Shown: in pieces, positions 41,359 through 50,311 of the stretch | Layout: each line of letters starts with the position of its first letter | Position numbering within the stretch: the first letter of the stretch is position 1 | Origin: Rhizobium sp. NXC24 | Lineage (GTDB): Bacteria; Pseudomonadota; Alphaproteobacteria; Rhizobiales; Rhizobiaceae | DNA: 64,000 nt | Reading direction: 5' to 3' | Assembly (NCBI RefSeq): GCF_002944315.1 | Contig: NZ_CP024314.1 | Coordinates: 1,736,001-1,800,000, forward strand | The notes under the pieces: generated by a model | Told to the model about the DNA's origin: nothing | The model's database searches: none | The model's input: the letters and a program-made list of their open reading frames with translations, nothing else | Position numbers and translations under genes: made by a program

Positions 41359-42597
41359 GTGACGAAGCTGGCAACTGCGCAACATCACCCTGCAGATTAT
41401 GCGCAGACATCATCGATTTTTGATGAGGTCATTGATCGCAAGAACAGCAACTCCATGAAATGGGCTTATGTCAGCAAACTGCTGGCGCCCGACGAAGCTG
41501 CGGCCGATCCCCTGCCGATGTGGGTGGCAGATACCGATTTCAAGGCTCCGCAAGCCGTCATCGACGCGCTCCACGCGGCGGTCGATCATGGCGTCTTCGG
41601 CTATCCCGGCGGGGGAACCGCATCCTATCTCGACGCTGTGATCGGTTGGCAGCAGCGGCGTTTCGGTTGGGAGGTCGCGAAGGAATGGGTTCTCCAGACG
41701 TCCGGCATCATCACCACGCTGAAGACGGCCGTTCAGGCTTTTTCGGCGCCGGGCGACAGCATCCTGATCCAACCGCCGGTCTACGCGCATTTTCACAACG
41801 ACGTCCTTTTGAATGGCCGGCACCTCGCCTATGCACCGCTCGAATTCACCGGCGATGGCTATCGGTTCAACGAGAAGACTTTCGAAGCGGCGATCCGCGG
41901 CAATACGAAGATTTTCATCCTCAGCCACCCGCATAACCCGACCGGCAACGTCTGGTCGGAGGACGATCTGCGGACGATGGGCGAAATCTGCGCCCGCCAC
42001 GGCGTCCTGGTCATCTCCGACGAAATCCACGAGGATCTGATCCTCAACCCGGCCAAGAAGCACATCCCGTTCGCGTCACTCGGCGAAGCGTTCGCGCAAA
42101 ACAGCATCACCTGCACCGCGCCGAGCAAGACATTCAACCTGCCGGGTCTCCAGAGCGCCAATGTCTTCGTCCCGAACAAGAGGCTCCGCGACGAACTGCG
42201 CCGCCAGTACGAGCGCAATGTCTTCGAACTGGTCAACGTGCTGGGAATGGTTGCCGCCGAGGCGGCCTATGCGCATGGCGAGCCATGGCTTGAGGATATG
42301 CTGGCCTATCTCAGGGCAAATCACGCACATTTTGCTACCGCGATCCACAAAGCGGATCCGCGCCTGAAGGTCCTTCCGACGGACTCTCTTTACCTGGCCT
42401 GGATGGATTGCCGCGGCCTCGGAATGGATGCCGATGCCCTCAATAAATTCATGCTGACCAAGGCGCGCGTCTGGCTCGACAAGGGCCAGAAGTTCGGCAT
42501 CGAGGGACATGGATTCATGCGCGTCAATCTCGGCTGCCCACGCGCAATCGTCGATGAATCGATCCGGCGCATCACCGCCGCCGTCGCCGAGCTTTGA
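41359..42597 (+). CDS. PatB/MalY-type PLP enzyme (cystathionine beta-lyase/aminotransferase)
   Basis: The 412-residue enzyme starts at GTG, with AAAGGA seven bases upstream. Fold-type I PLP residues are visible: N193 in P-H-N-P-T-G, D221 in I-S-D-E-I-H and the Schiff-base lysine K257 in A-P-S-K-T-F-N-L. P-M-W-V-A-D-T-D-F near residue 55 is the PatB/MalY signature. Members cleave cysteine-S-conjugates or cystathionine to pyruvate, ammonia and a thiol, or transaminate. It precedes an amino-acid ABC transporter and faces a MetR-like LysR gene, consistent with uptake and cleavage of a sulfur amino acid or S-conjugate. Confidence 0.88.
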   Translation: MTKLATAQHHPADYAQTSSIFDEVIDRKNSNSMKWAYVSKLLAPDEAAADPLPMWVADTDFKAPQAVIDALHAAVDHGVFGYPGGGTASYLDAVIGWQQRRFGWEVAKEWVLQTSGIITTLKTAVQAFSAPGDSILIQPPVYAHFHNDVLLNGRHLAYAPLEFTGDGYRFNEKTFEAAIRGNTKIFILSHPHNPTGNVWSEDDLRTMGEICARHGVLVISDEIHEDLILNPAKKHIPFASLGEAFAQNSITCTAPSKTFNLPGLQSANVFVPNKRLRDELRRQYERNVFELVNVLGMVAAEAAYAHGEPWLEDMLAYLRANHAHFATAIHKADPRLKVLPTDSLYLAWMDCRGLGMDADALNKFMLTKARVWLDKGQKFGIEGHGFMRVNLGCPRAIVDESIRRITAAVAEL

Positions 42598-42789
42598 GGA
42601 GTGGCCCGATGTTCCGCCGTCGGCGGCGCCGCGCTGCCGATGGACGCGCCTGTTCAGGTCGAAGCCATCATCGAGATCACTCAAGAACAAACAAGGTCTG
42701 ACGAAGAATTCGGGAACTCAACCGATCTTAGCAGCGGAGAAATCGGCAAAAAGCCACCGCCGCCGGATCACAAACTGGGAGAATGCAAA

Positions 42790-43806
42790 ATGAAAATGAT
42801 GATTGCACTTGCCGCGATTGCCGCGGCAACGCTGACCACTGGTGTCGCTTCGGCCGGCACGATGGCCGACGTTCAGGCGCGCGGCAAGCTGAACTGCGGC
42901 GTGACCGGCGGTCAGGCCGGTTTCTCCGCGCCGGATGCATCCGGCGTTTGGCAAGGCATGGACGTCGCCTATTGCCGTGCCATTGCAGCCGCGGTCCTAA
43001 AAGACCCCAAAGCGGTAAACTTCGTTCCGACGACAGGCCAAACGCGCTTTACGGCGCTCGCCTCGGGCGAAATCGATATTTTGTCCCGCACGACGACCTG
43101 GACGTTTTCTCGGGACGTGGACCTAAAGTTCACCTTCGCCGGCATAAACTTCTATGACGGTCAGGGCTTCATGGTACCGAAGACGCTCGGTGCCAAGAGC
43201 GCCAAGGATCTGAACGGCGCAACGATCTGCATTCAGACCGGCACCACGACCGAGCTTAACCTCGCCGAGTATTTTCGCAAAAATGGCATGACGTACGAGC
43301 CGGTGCCGGTCGAGAACAACGCCGATATTGCGCAGAAGTATTTGGCGGGTGCCTGTGACGTCTACACCAGCGATGGTTCAGACCTTGCGTCCACGCGTTC
43401 CAGCTTCAAGAACCCGCAGGACCATATCATTCTTCCCGACGTCATCTCGAAAGAGCCTTTGGCCCCGCTGGTGCGCCAGGGCGATGATCAATGGGCCGAT
43501 GTCGCCCGGTGGACACTGAATGCACTGATCGAAGCTGAAGAACTCGGCGTCACGGCCGAGAATGTCGAGAAGCTCTCCACCGGCACGGACAATCCGGAGA
43601 TCAATCGCCTGCTGGGCAAGGAAGGCGATCTCGGCCAACAATTGGGCCTGGATGCCGCCTGGGCGAAGCGTGCGATCGCCGCCGAAGGCAATTACGGGGA
43701 AATTTTTGCCAAGAACATTGGCGAAAAGACGCCGATCGGTTTGGCCCGCGGCCAGAACGCTCTGTGGAACCAGGGCGGCCTGATGTACCCGCTGCCGTTC
43801 CGCTGA
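42790..43806 (+). CDS. aapJ: AapJ/BztA-type general amino-acid ABC binding protein
   Basis: The product has 338 residues starting M-K-M-M-I-A-L-A, with GGGAG eight bases upstream. A signal peptide ends A-S-A-G. The mature part has V-Q-A-R-G-K-L-N-C-G-V, G-M-D-V-A-Y-C-R-A-I-A-A-A-V and L-S-R-T-T-T-W-T-F-S-R-D, typical of the Aap/Bzt binding proteins, and a normal length for them. It binds a broad range of L-amino acids in the periplasm. The longer in-frame ORF from 42601 has no signal and is not used. Confidence 0.92.
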   Translation: MKMMIALAAIAAATLTTGVASAGTMADVQARGKLNCGVTGGQAGFSAPDASGVWQGMDVAYCRAIAAAVLKDPKAVNFVPTTGQTRFTALASGEIDILSRTTTWTFSRDVDLKFTFAGINFYDGQGFMVPKTLGAKSAKDLNGATICIQTGTTTELNLAEYFRKNGMTYEPVPVENNADIAQKYLAGACDVYTSDGSDLASTRSSFKNPQDHIILPDVISKEPLAPLVRQGDDQWADVARWTLNALIEAEELGVTAENVEKLSTGTDNPEINRLLGKEGDLGQQLGLDAAWAKRAIAAEGNYGEIFAKNIGEKTPIGLARGQNALWNQGGLMYPLPFR

Positions 43807-43922
43807 AAACGTCTTCCGGCGCGGGCTCGGCTCGCGCCATTCGTCTTTTTCCGTCCTCATTTGCCCACACCGCACTCATTGTGCGCCGAAGGTCGCGCAG
43901 CGAACCTTCAGGGAGATCACTC

Positions 43923-45176
43923 ATGGCAATGAAAAGCGACGCTAGCCGCGAGCCGTTTCACCTGAGCATGCTCTTTAACGACACCCGCTACCGAGCCCGC
44001 ACGATCCAGGTTCTCGCATTCATCATGCTTGTCCTTGCGGCTGCCTGGCTGGTCGACAATACGGTCCGCAACCTTGCCGCCCTCGGAAAGGACTTCTCCT
44101 TCGGCTTCCTGTGGGCCACGGCCGGTTACGACATCTCACCTCACGCCATCGACTATTCGAGCACCAGCACCCATGCTCGCGCCGCCCTGGTCGGACTGCT
44201 CAACACGGTGATTGTTGCCGCGCTCGCCTGCGTGACCGCAACGATCCTTGGCGTGTTGGCGGGTGTTCTGAGGCTCTCCGATAACTGGATCGTCGCCCGC
44301 CTGATGACCGCCTATGTCGAGAGCTTCCGCAACGTGCCCGCCCTGCTTTGGATCATCGTGGCGGCGGCGGTCATGTCGGAGGCCATGCCGGCGCCGAACG
44401 CTTTCCGCGGCGAAAACCCGACAACCTCCATGATCCTCTGGGACAGCATCGCCATCACGAACCGCGGCATCTACCTGCCGGTGCCCGAATTCTCCCTTAG
44501 CCTGGGCCAGATCAATATTGGCCTTAGCGTGCTCGACCTCAATTCTGTGGCGATCTTCGGCGTTCTCGCATTTTCGCTTCTCGTCCGCCGGGGACTGGTC
44601 AAACATGCTCAACGGCTCCAAAGCGCGACCGGCCGGCGACCGGCGACCTGGTGGAAGAGCTTGCTTGTTTGCACAGTGCCGATGATCGCCCTGTTCTATA
44701 CGCTCGGATTTCATTTCGACTATCCCGCCTTGAAGGGGCTGAACTTCTCGGGCGGTCTGCAACTGCGCAATTCCTTCATCGCGCTCTGGATCGGGCTCAG
44801 CGTCTATACCGGCGCCTTCATTGCGGAGATCGTTCGCTCCGGCATCCTTGCGATTTCCCGAGGGCAGACGGAGGCCGCTCATGCGCTCGGGCTCTCGTCA
44901 GGTCGCACGATGCGTCTGGTGATCCTGCCGCAGGCCTTGCGGGTCATCGTGCCGCCGTTGATCTCGCAATATCTCAACATCACCAAGAACACGTCGCTGG
45001 GCCTTGCCGTCGGCTACATGGATCTTCGTTCGACGCTCGGCGGCATCACGATCAACCAGACCGGCCGCGAGCTCGAGGGCATGCTGCTGATGATGCTGAT
45101 CTACGTCGGCATCAGCCTGATCATCTCCGGCGTCATGAACATCTACAACGACCGTGTCAGGCTGAAGGAGCGTTAA
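43923..45176 (+). CDS. aapQ: AapQ/BztB-type amino-acid ABC permease
   Basis: This 417-residue inner-membrane protein belongs to the large Aap permease type, which carries extra helices compared with HisQ/M. The EAA-type loop reads S-G-I-L-A-I-S-R-G-Q-T-E-A-A-H-A-L-G-L. The start M-A-M-K-S-D-A-S-R is at 43923, and upstream codons of the open frame are in the intergenic gap. It ends one base before the next permease gene. Confidence 0.92.
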   Translation: MAMKSDASREPFHLSMLFNDTRYRARTIQVLAFIMLVLAAAWLVDNTVRNLAALGKDFSFGFLWATAGYDISPHAIDYSSTSTHARAALVGLLNTVIVAALACVTATILGVLAGVLRLSDNWIVARLMTAYVESFRNVPALLWIIVAAAVMSEAMPAPNAFRGENPTTSMILWDSIAITNRGIYLPVPEFSLSLGQINIGLSVLDLNSVAIFGVLAFSLLVRRGLVKHAQRLQSATGRRPATWWKSLLVCTVPMIALFYTLGFHFDYPALKGLNFSGGLQLRNSFIALWIGLSVYTGAFIAEIVRSGILAISRGQTEAAHALGLSSGRTMRLVILPQALRVIVPPLISQYLNITKNTSLGLAVGYMDLRSTLGGITINQTGRELEGMLLMMLIYVGISLIISGVMNIYNDRVRLKER

Positions 45177-45177
45177 G

Positions 45178-46467
45178 ATGAACATGCACAACGTCTCCTG
45201 GGTGCGCCAGGACTTGATTTCCCCCTCGGCCAGACCGGTCGGACAAAATGACCCGATGCGATGGGCGAGAAAGAACCTCTTCAACGGCTGGCTCAGTACA
45301 TTTCTGACCGTCGCGTCGATGATGACGGTTGTGTGGATCACCGTGGCCATTGCACCTTGGCTTGGCAATTCCATCTGGAAAGCCAACTCGCTTGCCGAAT
45401 GTCGGCAACTCCTGGGTGGAGCGCCCGGTGCATGCTGGGGCGTCATCCGTGACCGCTGGCCGCAGCTTCTGTTCGGCTTCTACCCGTCCAATCTCTATTG
45501 GCGGCCGGTTTTGGCTTTCGGGCTGCTATTCGTGGCATTGGCGCCGGTCCTGTTCCGCGCTGTGCCGGCGCGTGCGCTCTGGTTCAGCGCCGTCTATCCA
45601 GGCATCGCCTATTGGCTGATCTGGGGCGGAAGCCTGTGGTTTCCGATCTCCGTCTACCTCGGCTTTACCGTCGCCGCTGGGCTGTTCATGTTGACGGCAC
45701 GTATCGGTCGAGGGCTTGGTGTCAGCATCGCCATCCTCGCCGCGAGCCTTTGGTGGATCTACGCCGTCCAACCTGTCACATCAGACGTAAACGGTCTCGT
45801 TCCGGTCGTTCTCGATGCTGTCGCATCGCGTGACGTGGGTGGGTTCCTGCTCTCGATCATCATCGGCGTGACGGGAATTGCATTGTCGTTGCCGCTCGGC
45901 ATTCTGCTCGCGCTTGGCCGTCGTTCCAAGCTGCCGCTCATCCATATGCTAAGCGTCATGTTCATCGAATTCATCCGCGGCGTGCCGCTTATCACACTGC
46001 TGTTCACGGCTTCGCTGCTCCTGAACTACTTCCTGCCGCCCGGCACCAACTTCGACCTCATTCTGCGCGTCGTCATCATGGTGACGCTCTTTGCGAGCGC
46101 CTACATGGCCGAGGTCATCCGCGGTGGCTTGGCAGCTCTGCCGCGTGGGCAGTATGAGGCCGCAGAGGCACTCGGGCTCGATTACTGGAAGTCTCAGCGG
46201 CTCATCATCCTGCCGCAAGCACTCAAGATCTCCATTCCCGGCATCGTGAATTCCTTCATCGGTCTCTTCAAGGACACGACGCTCGTCATGTTCATCGGTC
46301 TTCTCGATCCGATCGCCCTTGCCGCGGCCATTCGCGCCAACACGAACTGGCAAGGGATTTACTGGGAACTCTTCATCTTCATCGGCGCCGTGTTTTTCGT
46401 CTTCTGCTTCAGCATGTCGCGCTACTCGATGTATCTCGAGCGCCGGCTAAAGACGGACCATCGTTAG
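45178..46467 (+). CDS. aapM: AapM/BztC-type amino-acid ABC permease
   Basis: The product has 429 residues and about eight or more membrane helices. The loop [19 protein letters not shown] is the ATPase contact site, and [12 protein letters not shown] is the family motif. The ATG follows the previous stop by one base (TAAGATG) with AAGGAG inside the upstream gene, so translation is coupled. It partners with the permease before it. Confidence 0.92.
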   Translation: MNMHNVSWVRQDLISPSARPVGQNDPMRWARKNLFNGWLSTFLTVASMMTVVWITVAIAPWLGNSIWKANSLAECRQLLGGAPGACWGVIRDRWPQLLFGFYPSNLYWRPVLAFGLLFVALAPVLFRAVPARALWFSAVYPGIAYWLIWGGSLWFPISVYLGFTVAAGLFMLTARIGRGLGVSIAILAASLWWIYAVQPVTSDVNGLVPVVLDAVASRDVGGFLLSIIIGVTGIALSLPLGILLALGRRSKLPLIHMLSVMFIEFIRGVPLITLLFTASLLLNYFLPPGTNFDLILRVVIMVTLFASAYMAEVIRGGLAALPRGQYEAAEALGLDYWKSQRLIILPQALKISIPGIVNSFIGLFKDTTLVMFIGLLDPIALAAAIRANTNWQGIYWELFIFIGAVFFVFCFSMSRYSMYLERRLKTDHR

Positions 46468-46478
46468 GAGAAATGCGC

Positions 46479-47270
46479 ATGACAGGCACTATGACGCAAC
46501 GAGCTTTCCCGCAGGACGATCGCATCGGTCTTGCAGACGTCGCCATTGAGATCGCGGCCATGAACAAGTGGTATGGCGAGTTTCACGTTCTGCGCGACAT
46601 CAATCTCACCGTGCGGCGCGGCGAGCGGATCGTCATTTGCGGACCCTCCGGCTCCGGCAAATCAACCATGATCCGCTGCATCAACAGGCTTGAGGAGCAT
46701 CAGGCAGGCAAGATCGTCGTCGACGGCATCGAGTTGACCAACGACCTGAAGAAGATCGAGGAAGTGCGCCGCGAAGTCGGGATGGTATTCCAGCACTTCA
46801 ATCTCTTTCCGCATCTGACCATTCTTCAGAACTGCACCCTCGCTCCGATCTGGGTCCGCAAGATGCCGCAAAAGGAGGCCAGGGAGCTCGCCATGCACTT
46901 CCTTGAGAAGGTCAGGATTCCGGATCAGGCGCATAAATATCCCGGCCAGCTCTCAGGCGGTCAGCAGCAGCGTGTTGCGATCGCACGATCGCTCTGCATG
47001 AAGCCGCGCGTCATGCTGTTCGATGAACCGACCTCGGCCCTCGATCCCGAAATGATCAAGGAAGTGCTCGATACGATGATCGCGCTCGCCGAAGAGGGCA
47101 TGACCATGCTCTGCGTCACCCATGAAATGGGGTTTGCGCAGGCCGTGGCTAACAGGGTGATCTTCATGGATCAGGGTCAGATCGTGGAGCAGAACGAACC
47201 GAAAGCATTCTTCAGTGCGCCGCAATCGGAACGCACGCGCGCGTTCCTCAGTCAGATCCTGGGTCATTAG
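46479..47270 (+). CDS. aapP: AapP/BztD-type amino-acid ABC ATPase
   Basis: The start [10 protein letters not shown] has AGGAG eight bases upstream (an ATG at 46473 is too close), giving 263 residues. Walker [11 protein letters not shown]-loop F-Q-H-F-N-L-F, signature L-S-G-G-Q-Q-Q-R, Walker [13 protein letters not shown] and H-loop T-H-E-M are all present. It powers the aapJQM-like transporter and ends the operon begun by the PatB-type gene. Confidence 0.93.
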   Translation: MTGTMTQRAFPQDDRIGLADVAIEIAAMNKWYGEFHVLRDINLTVRRGERIVICGPSGSGKSTMIRCINRLEEHQAGKIVVDGIELTNDLKKIEEVRREVGMVFQHFNLFPHLTILQNCTLAPIWVRKMPQKEARELAMHFLEKVRIPDQAHKYPGQLSGGQQQRVAIARSLCMKPRVMLFDEPTSALDPEMIKEVLDTMIALAEEGMTMLCVTHEMGFAQAVANRVIFMDQGQIVEQNEPKAFFSAPQSERTRAFLSQILGH

Positions 47271-47382
47271 GCATCGTCGGAGCTCACGAGCGCTGCCGCG
47301 GCTCTGAGTGCGCATTGACCTCCTCGATGGCTGACTTGTGGAGAAGGACAGTATCTTGCCCTCCTCCCCTTTTCCTTCGTGA

Positions 47383-47721
47383 TCAGCCGCCGACGGTGTC
47401 GAAAGCATCCAGAACACGCGACGAGTAAACCAAAGCCGCGCCTGCGTTCAGAGCAATCGCCACGCCGAGTGCCTCAGCGATTTCCTCGCGCGTTGCGCCA
47501 ACTTTTGCGGCTTCGGCGGTATGGCTGGCAATGCAGCCATCGCAGCGCGTCGTCACCGCCACGGCAAGCGCGATCAGCTCGCGGGTCTTGGCATCCAGCC
47601 GGCCGGTCTTCTGGCAAGCGCCGCCGAGGGTGCGGACACCCTCGAGCGTCGCAGGCGATAGCTGGCCAAGTTCGGCAACGCGCGACGACAGTTCCTGCCG
47701 GTATTTTCCCCACTCGAGCAT
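47383..47721 (-). CDS. AhpD-like carboxymuconolactone decarboxylase family protein
   Basis: The 112-residue start M-L-E-W-G-K-Y-R-Q-E-L has CGGAGAA upstream; a longer frame to 47805 lacks support. The motif C60-D-G-C63-I-A-S-H67 is the redox CxxC plus histidine of AhpD-like peroxidase/disulfide reductases. It is a small helical cytoplasmic protein that probably forms oligomers. It is convergent with the aap-like operon and alone on its strand. A role in peroxide or electrophile defence is likely; the true substrate is unknown. Confidence 0.88.
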   Translation of the reverse strand: MLEWGKYRQELSSRVAELGQLSPATLEGVRTLGGACQKTGRLDAKTRELIALAVAVTTRCDGCIASHTAEAAKVGATREEIAEALGVAIALNAGAALVYSSRVLDAFDTVGG

Positions 47722-47938
47722 TTGAAGATTCTCCGTGAATTTGGGTTGATCCGATGTGACGGCAAGCCCGATCTCCCAGTTAAAACAGAGAGGTAGCGCC
47801 CACATCGGCCTCAGGAGTAGCGGATAAGATTCATGAGCAGAAGTGGTATGTTTTCACGTTGCCATGAGCATTGCTCATCGAAGGCGAAGGAAAGATAACG
47901 TCTCTTTTCCCTCCGCGCTTCGATTGACGATCGGGTGC

Positions 47939-49417
47939 TCAGGCGTGAACATCGACCGTGCCCATCATGCCGAGATCTTCATGCTCGAGGATGTGGCAGT
48001 GATACATGCGCGGCCCCGGCAAATTCTGTCGCAACAGGATGCGTACCGTCTCGCCGGCTACGACGTTCACGGTATCCTTCCAGGCCCGGTACGATGGCTT
48101 GGTGACCTGGCCGTCCTTTTCGTGCTCTACAATCTGGAACTGCGTCCCGTGCACGTGGAACGGATGATCCATGTCTGCTTGGTTGACGATTTCCCAGAGT
48201 TCGACTTGCCCGACCTTCGAGACTTCGTCGACGCGGGTCATGTCGAAGGTAGCGCCGTTGATCAGGAACTTCATCTCCATGCCCTTCATGGATTCCGTCA
48301 GCACCAAGCGACGCGTGACCGTCGGCTTTGCGAGGGATTTAATGGTCCGCAGCTTCACCGGAAGCGGGGGCATGGCAGGCGCCGGCTTCTCCGAAATATT
48401 CGCCGTCAGCAGGGTCATGCCGGCCTCGTCGGGCTTGCCCGGCCCCATCCACCCGCGCTCATAGTCGAGCGTGGTGAGCCTTGCCGTTCCCGGCTTGTCG
48501 AAGGAGACGATCAGCTCGACACGCTCGGCGGGCGCAAGCAGCAGCTCGTCGACGGCGACGGGAGCCTCGATAAGGCCTCCATCCGTTCCGACGAGCACTA
48601 TGGCGGCATTCTCGAACTTCAGCCGGAGGAACCGCGCGTTTGTCGCGTTAAACAGGCGCAGGCGACGCTTCTCGCCTTTCGCCACGGCCAGGGCTGGGTT
48701 TTTCTGGCCATTGACCAGCACATGGTCGCCGACGCGCCCGTTCATCAGGTCCATCATGTTGCTCGCCGGCATGCTTCCATCTTCGGCGATCCGAAGATCG
48801 GTGAACATCAGGACCGTATCGCCATATTCGGCAGGGATCGGATCGCTCTTCGGTTTCACGAGGAAGATGCCCGCAAGGCCGCGATAAACCTGCGCGGCGG
48901 TGAGGCCGTGCGGATGGGGATGAAACCAATAGGATGCGGCGCTTCCTTCTGGGAGATCGAAAGTATAGATGCGCTCGCTGCTCGAAGCGACGGGCTCCAT
49001 GGGACTGCCATCCTGATCGGCCGGCACAGGCATCCCATGCCAATGAACCGTCGTCGGTTCGCCGGGAATGCCGTTCTTGAAGCTAATCTCGATCCGGTCG
49101 CCCTCGTGCGCCTCGATTACGGGATTTCCGCCGTTATAGAGAAGCATGGGCGTGTCGAGCCCCTCGGCAAAACGAACGAGGCCCGGCTCTGCGGCAAGCC
49201 TCGCCTTGAACAAGCCGGCCTCGCTAGACTCGTTCATCAAGCGCGGCAACTCGCGCAAAGGCTGCCCTTCCGGCAAAACAGGCTTGTTGCCGGCCATGGA
49301 CATCATGTTGTGAGCGCCGTGTCCGGTCATGTTGCCCATGTCGTGCATCATCTGGGCCGCGGCAGGCCCGGAGATCGCAAGGCCTGCCAGGCCCGTCAGA
49401 AAAGTACGTCGGTACAT
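47939..49417 (-). CDS. Multicopper oxidase (CopA/CueO-like)
   Basis: The 492-residue precursor has a Tat-type signal (Y-R-R-T-F-L-T-G, cleavage near A-A-A-Q). A Met/His-rich segment follows (M-M-H-D-M-G-N-M-T-G-H-G). Copper sites are complete: H-W-H-G, W-F-H-P-H-P-H-G, H-P-F-H-V-H-G and H-C-H-I-L-E-H-E-D-L-G-M-M. It oxidises Cu(I) in the periplasm and lowers copper toxicity. It is last in the copZ-DUF305-oxidase operon driven by the CueR-type promoter at 50186-50216. AAGGAAG precedes its ATG. Confidence 0.92.
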   Translation of the reverse strand: MYRRTFLTGLAGLAISGPAAAQMMHDMGNMTGHGAHNMMSMAGNKPVLPEGQPLRELPRLMNESSEAGLFKARLAAEPGLVRFAEGLDTPMLLYNGGNPVIEAHEGDRIEISFKNGIPGEPTTVHWHGMPVPADQDGSPMEPVASSSERIYTFDLPEGSAASYWFHPHPHGLTAAQVYRGLAGIFLVKPKSDPIPAEYGDTVLMFTDLRIAEDGSMPASNMMDLMNGRVGDHVLVNGQKNPALAVAKGEKRRLRLFNATNARFLRLKFENAAIVLVGTDGGLIEAPVAVDELLLAPAERVELIVSFDKPGTARLTTLDYERGWMGPGKPDEAGMTLLTANISEKPAPAMPPLPVKLRTIKSLAKPTVTRRLVLTESMKGMEMKFLINGATFDMTRVDEVSKVGQVELWEIVNQADMDHPFHVHGTQFQIVEHEKDGQVTKPSYRAWKDTVNVVAGETVRILLRQNLPGPRMYHCHILEHEDLGMMGTVDVHA

Positions 49418-49530
49418 CGATTGCTTCCTTTTGGTCGTTTGGGAGCGATCCGCCCATAAGGCCGCTCACCGCAATATCGCGTTTCTTGTTTCTGAGCCGA
49501 AGGCAGCTTCGATAAGCCGCTCTCCAGTCA

Positions 49531-49941
49531 TCACTTGCCGTGTTCGGCGAGCCATTTCTTCATCGTGGCAATCTCGTCTTCCTGGGCTTTGATCACATCT
49601 TCGGCGAGTTTGCGGACTTCGGGATCTCTGCCGTATTGCAGCGCAACCTTGGCCATATCGATCGCGCCCTGATGATGCGGGATCATGCCGCGCATGAAGT
49701 CGGTGTCGGCATCGCCGCTGTACTCGATCATCATGTCCTTGTGCATGCGGTCGTTTGCGGCCGCATATGCCTGCGTGGAAGGGGCGCCGGACGCCGGCGT
49801 CTCGGTGCCAGACATGTCCATTCCTGGCATGGAATGATCCGCAGGTGTTGCATCGTTCGTCTTCAACTGGCTCTGCGCGATCGCGAGGCCCGCGCTGATG
49901 GCGATCGCACCGGCGATGAAGATCGGGGTGAGCTTATTCAT
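49531..49941 (-). CDS. DUF305 (CopM-like) copper-binding periplasmic protein
   Basis: The 136-residue protein has a signal peptide ending A-I-A-Q (residue 23). A Met/His-rich linker ([10 protein letters not shown]) is followed by a helical DUF305 domain containing [17 protein letters not shown] and a C-terminal M-K-K-W-L. The Met and His pairs fit Cu binding. In related systems DUF305 proteins hand off or sequester copper. It lies between copZ and the multicopper oxidase gene in the same operon. Confidence 0.9.
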   Translation of the reverse strand: MNKLTPIFIAGAIAISAGLAIAQSQLKTNDATPADHSMPGMDMSGTETPASGAPSTQAYAAANDRMHKDMMIEYSGDADTDFMRGMIPHHQGAIDMAKVALQYGRDPEVRKLAEDVIKAQEDEIATMKKWLAEHGK

Positions 49942-49956
49942 GATCTTGCTCCCTGA

Positions 49957-50151
49957 TCAGCTCGCAGTTGCCGGATAGCCGGCCTTTTCGAGAATCTGCT
50001 GAAGTGCCGACTGAGAAGCGGTCGTCTCGATCTTGACCGTGCGTGCATCGGGATTGGTCTCGATCTTGGCGTCGGGATCGACGGACTGGATTGCCTTGGT
50101 AACGGACCTTGCGCAGCCGCCGCAGGTCATGTTTTCGATTCTGAGTTCCAT
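49957..50151 (-). CDS. copZ: Copper chaperone CopZ
   Basis: This is a 64-residue heavy-metal-associated domain, M-E-L-R-I-E-N-M-T-C10-G-G-C13-A-R-S, with AAGGAGAA upstream of the ATG. The two cysteines bind Cu(I) for delivery to the P-type ATPase. It is first in the minus-strand operon and starts 35 bases after the -10 of its CueR-type promoter. Confidence 0.93.
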   Translation of the reverse strand: MELRIENMTCGGCARSVTKAIQSVDPDAKIETNPDARTVKIETTASQSALQQILEKAGYPATAS

Positions 50152-50185
50152 GAGAATTCTCCTTGGTTTTGATCTCACGGCACTC

Positions 50186-50216
50186 AAAGTGGAGTTTCCA
50201 ACCATGGTAAGGTCAA
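50186..50216 (-). promoter_or_regulatory. CueR-type promoter for copZ operon
   Basis: Reading the minus strand: -35 TTGACC (50216-50211), a 19-base spacer TTACCATGGTTGGAAACTC and -10 CACTTT (50191-50186). The long 19-base spacer with an inverted repeat inside it (CC-ATGG-TTGG) is the hallmark of MerR/CueR-activated promoters. Confidence 0.85.
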
Positions 50217-50241
50217 GTGTCGTCCGACGAAAAAAATGCTA

Positions 50242-50272
50242 TTGACCTTCCCATGGTTGGAAGCCCCACCTT
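50242..50272 (+). promoter_or_regulatory. CueR-type promoter for the copper ATPase operon
   Basis: -35 TTGACC (50242-50247), a 19-base spacer TTCCCATGGTTGGAAGCCC and -10 CACCTT (50267-50272). It resembles the divergent promoter at 50186-50216 at nearly every spacer position, so one CueR protein should activate both with copper. Confidence 0.85.
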
Positions 50273-50311
50273 CCCTTCACATTCAAATTCCGGAGCGTGA
50301 AAGGACCTCCT

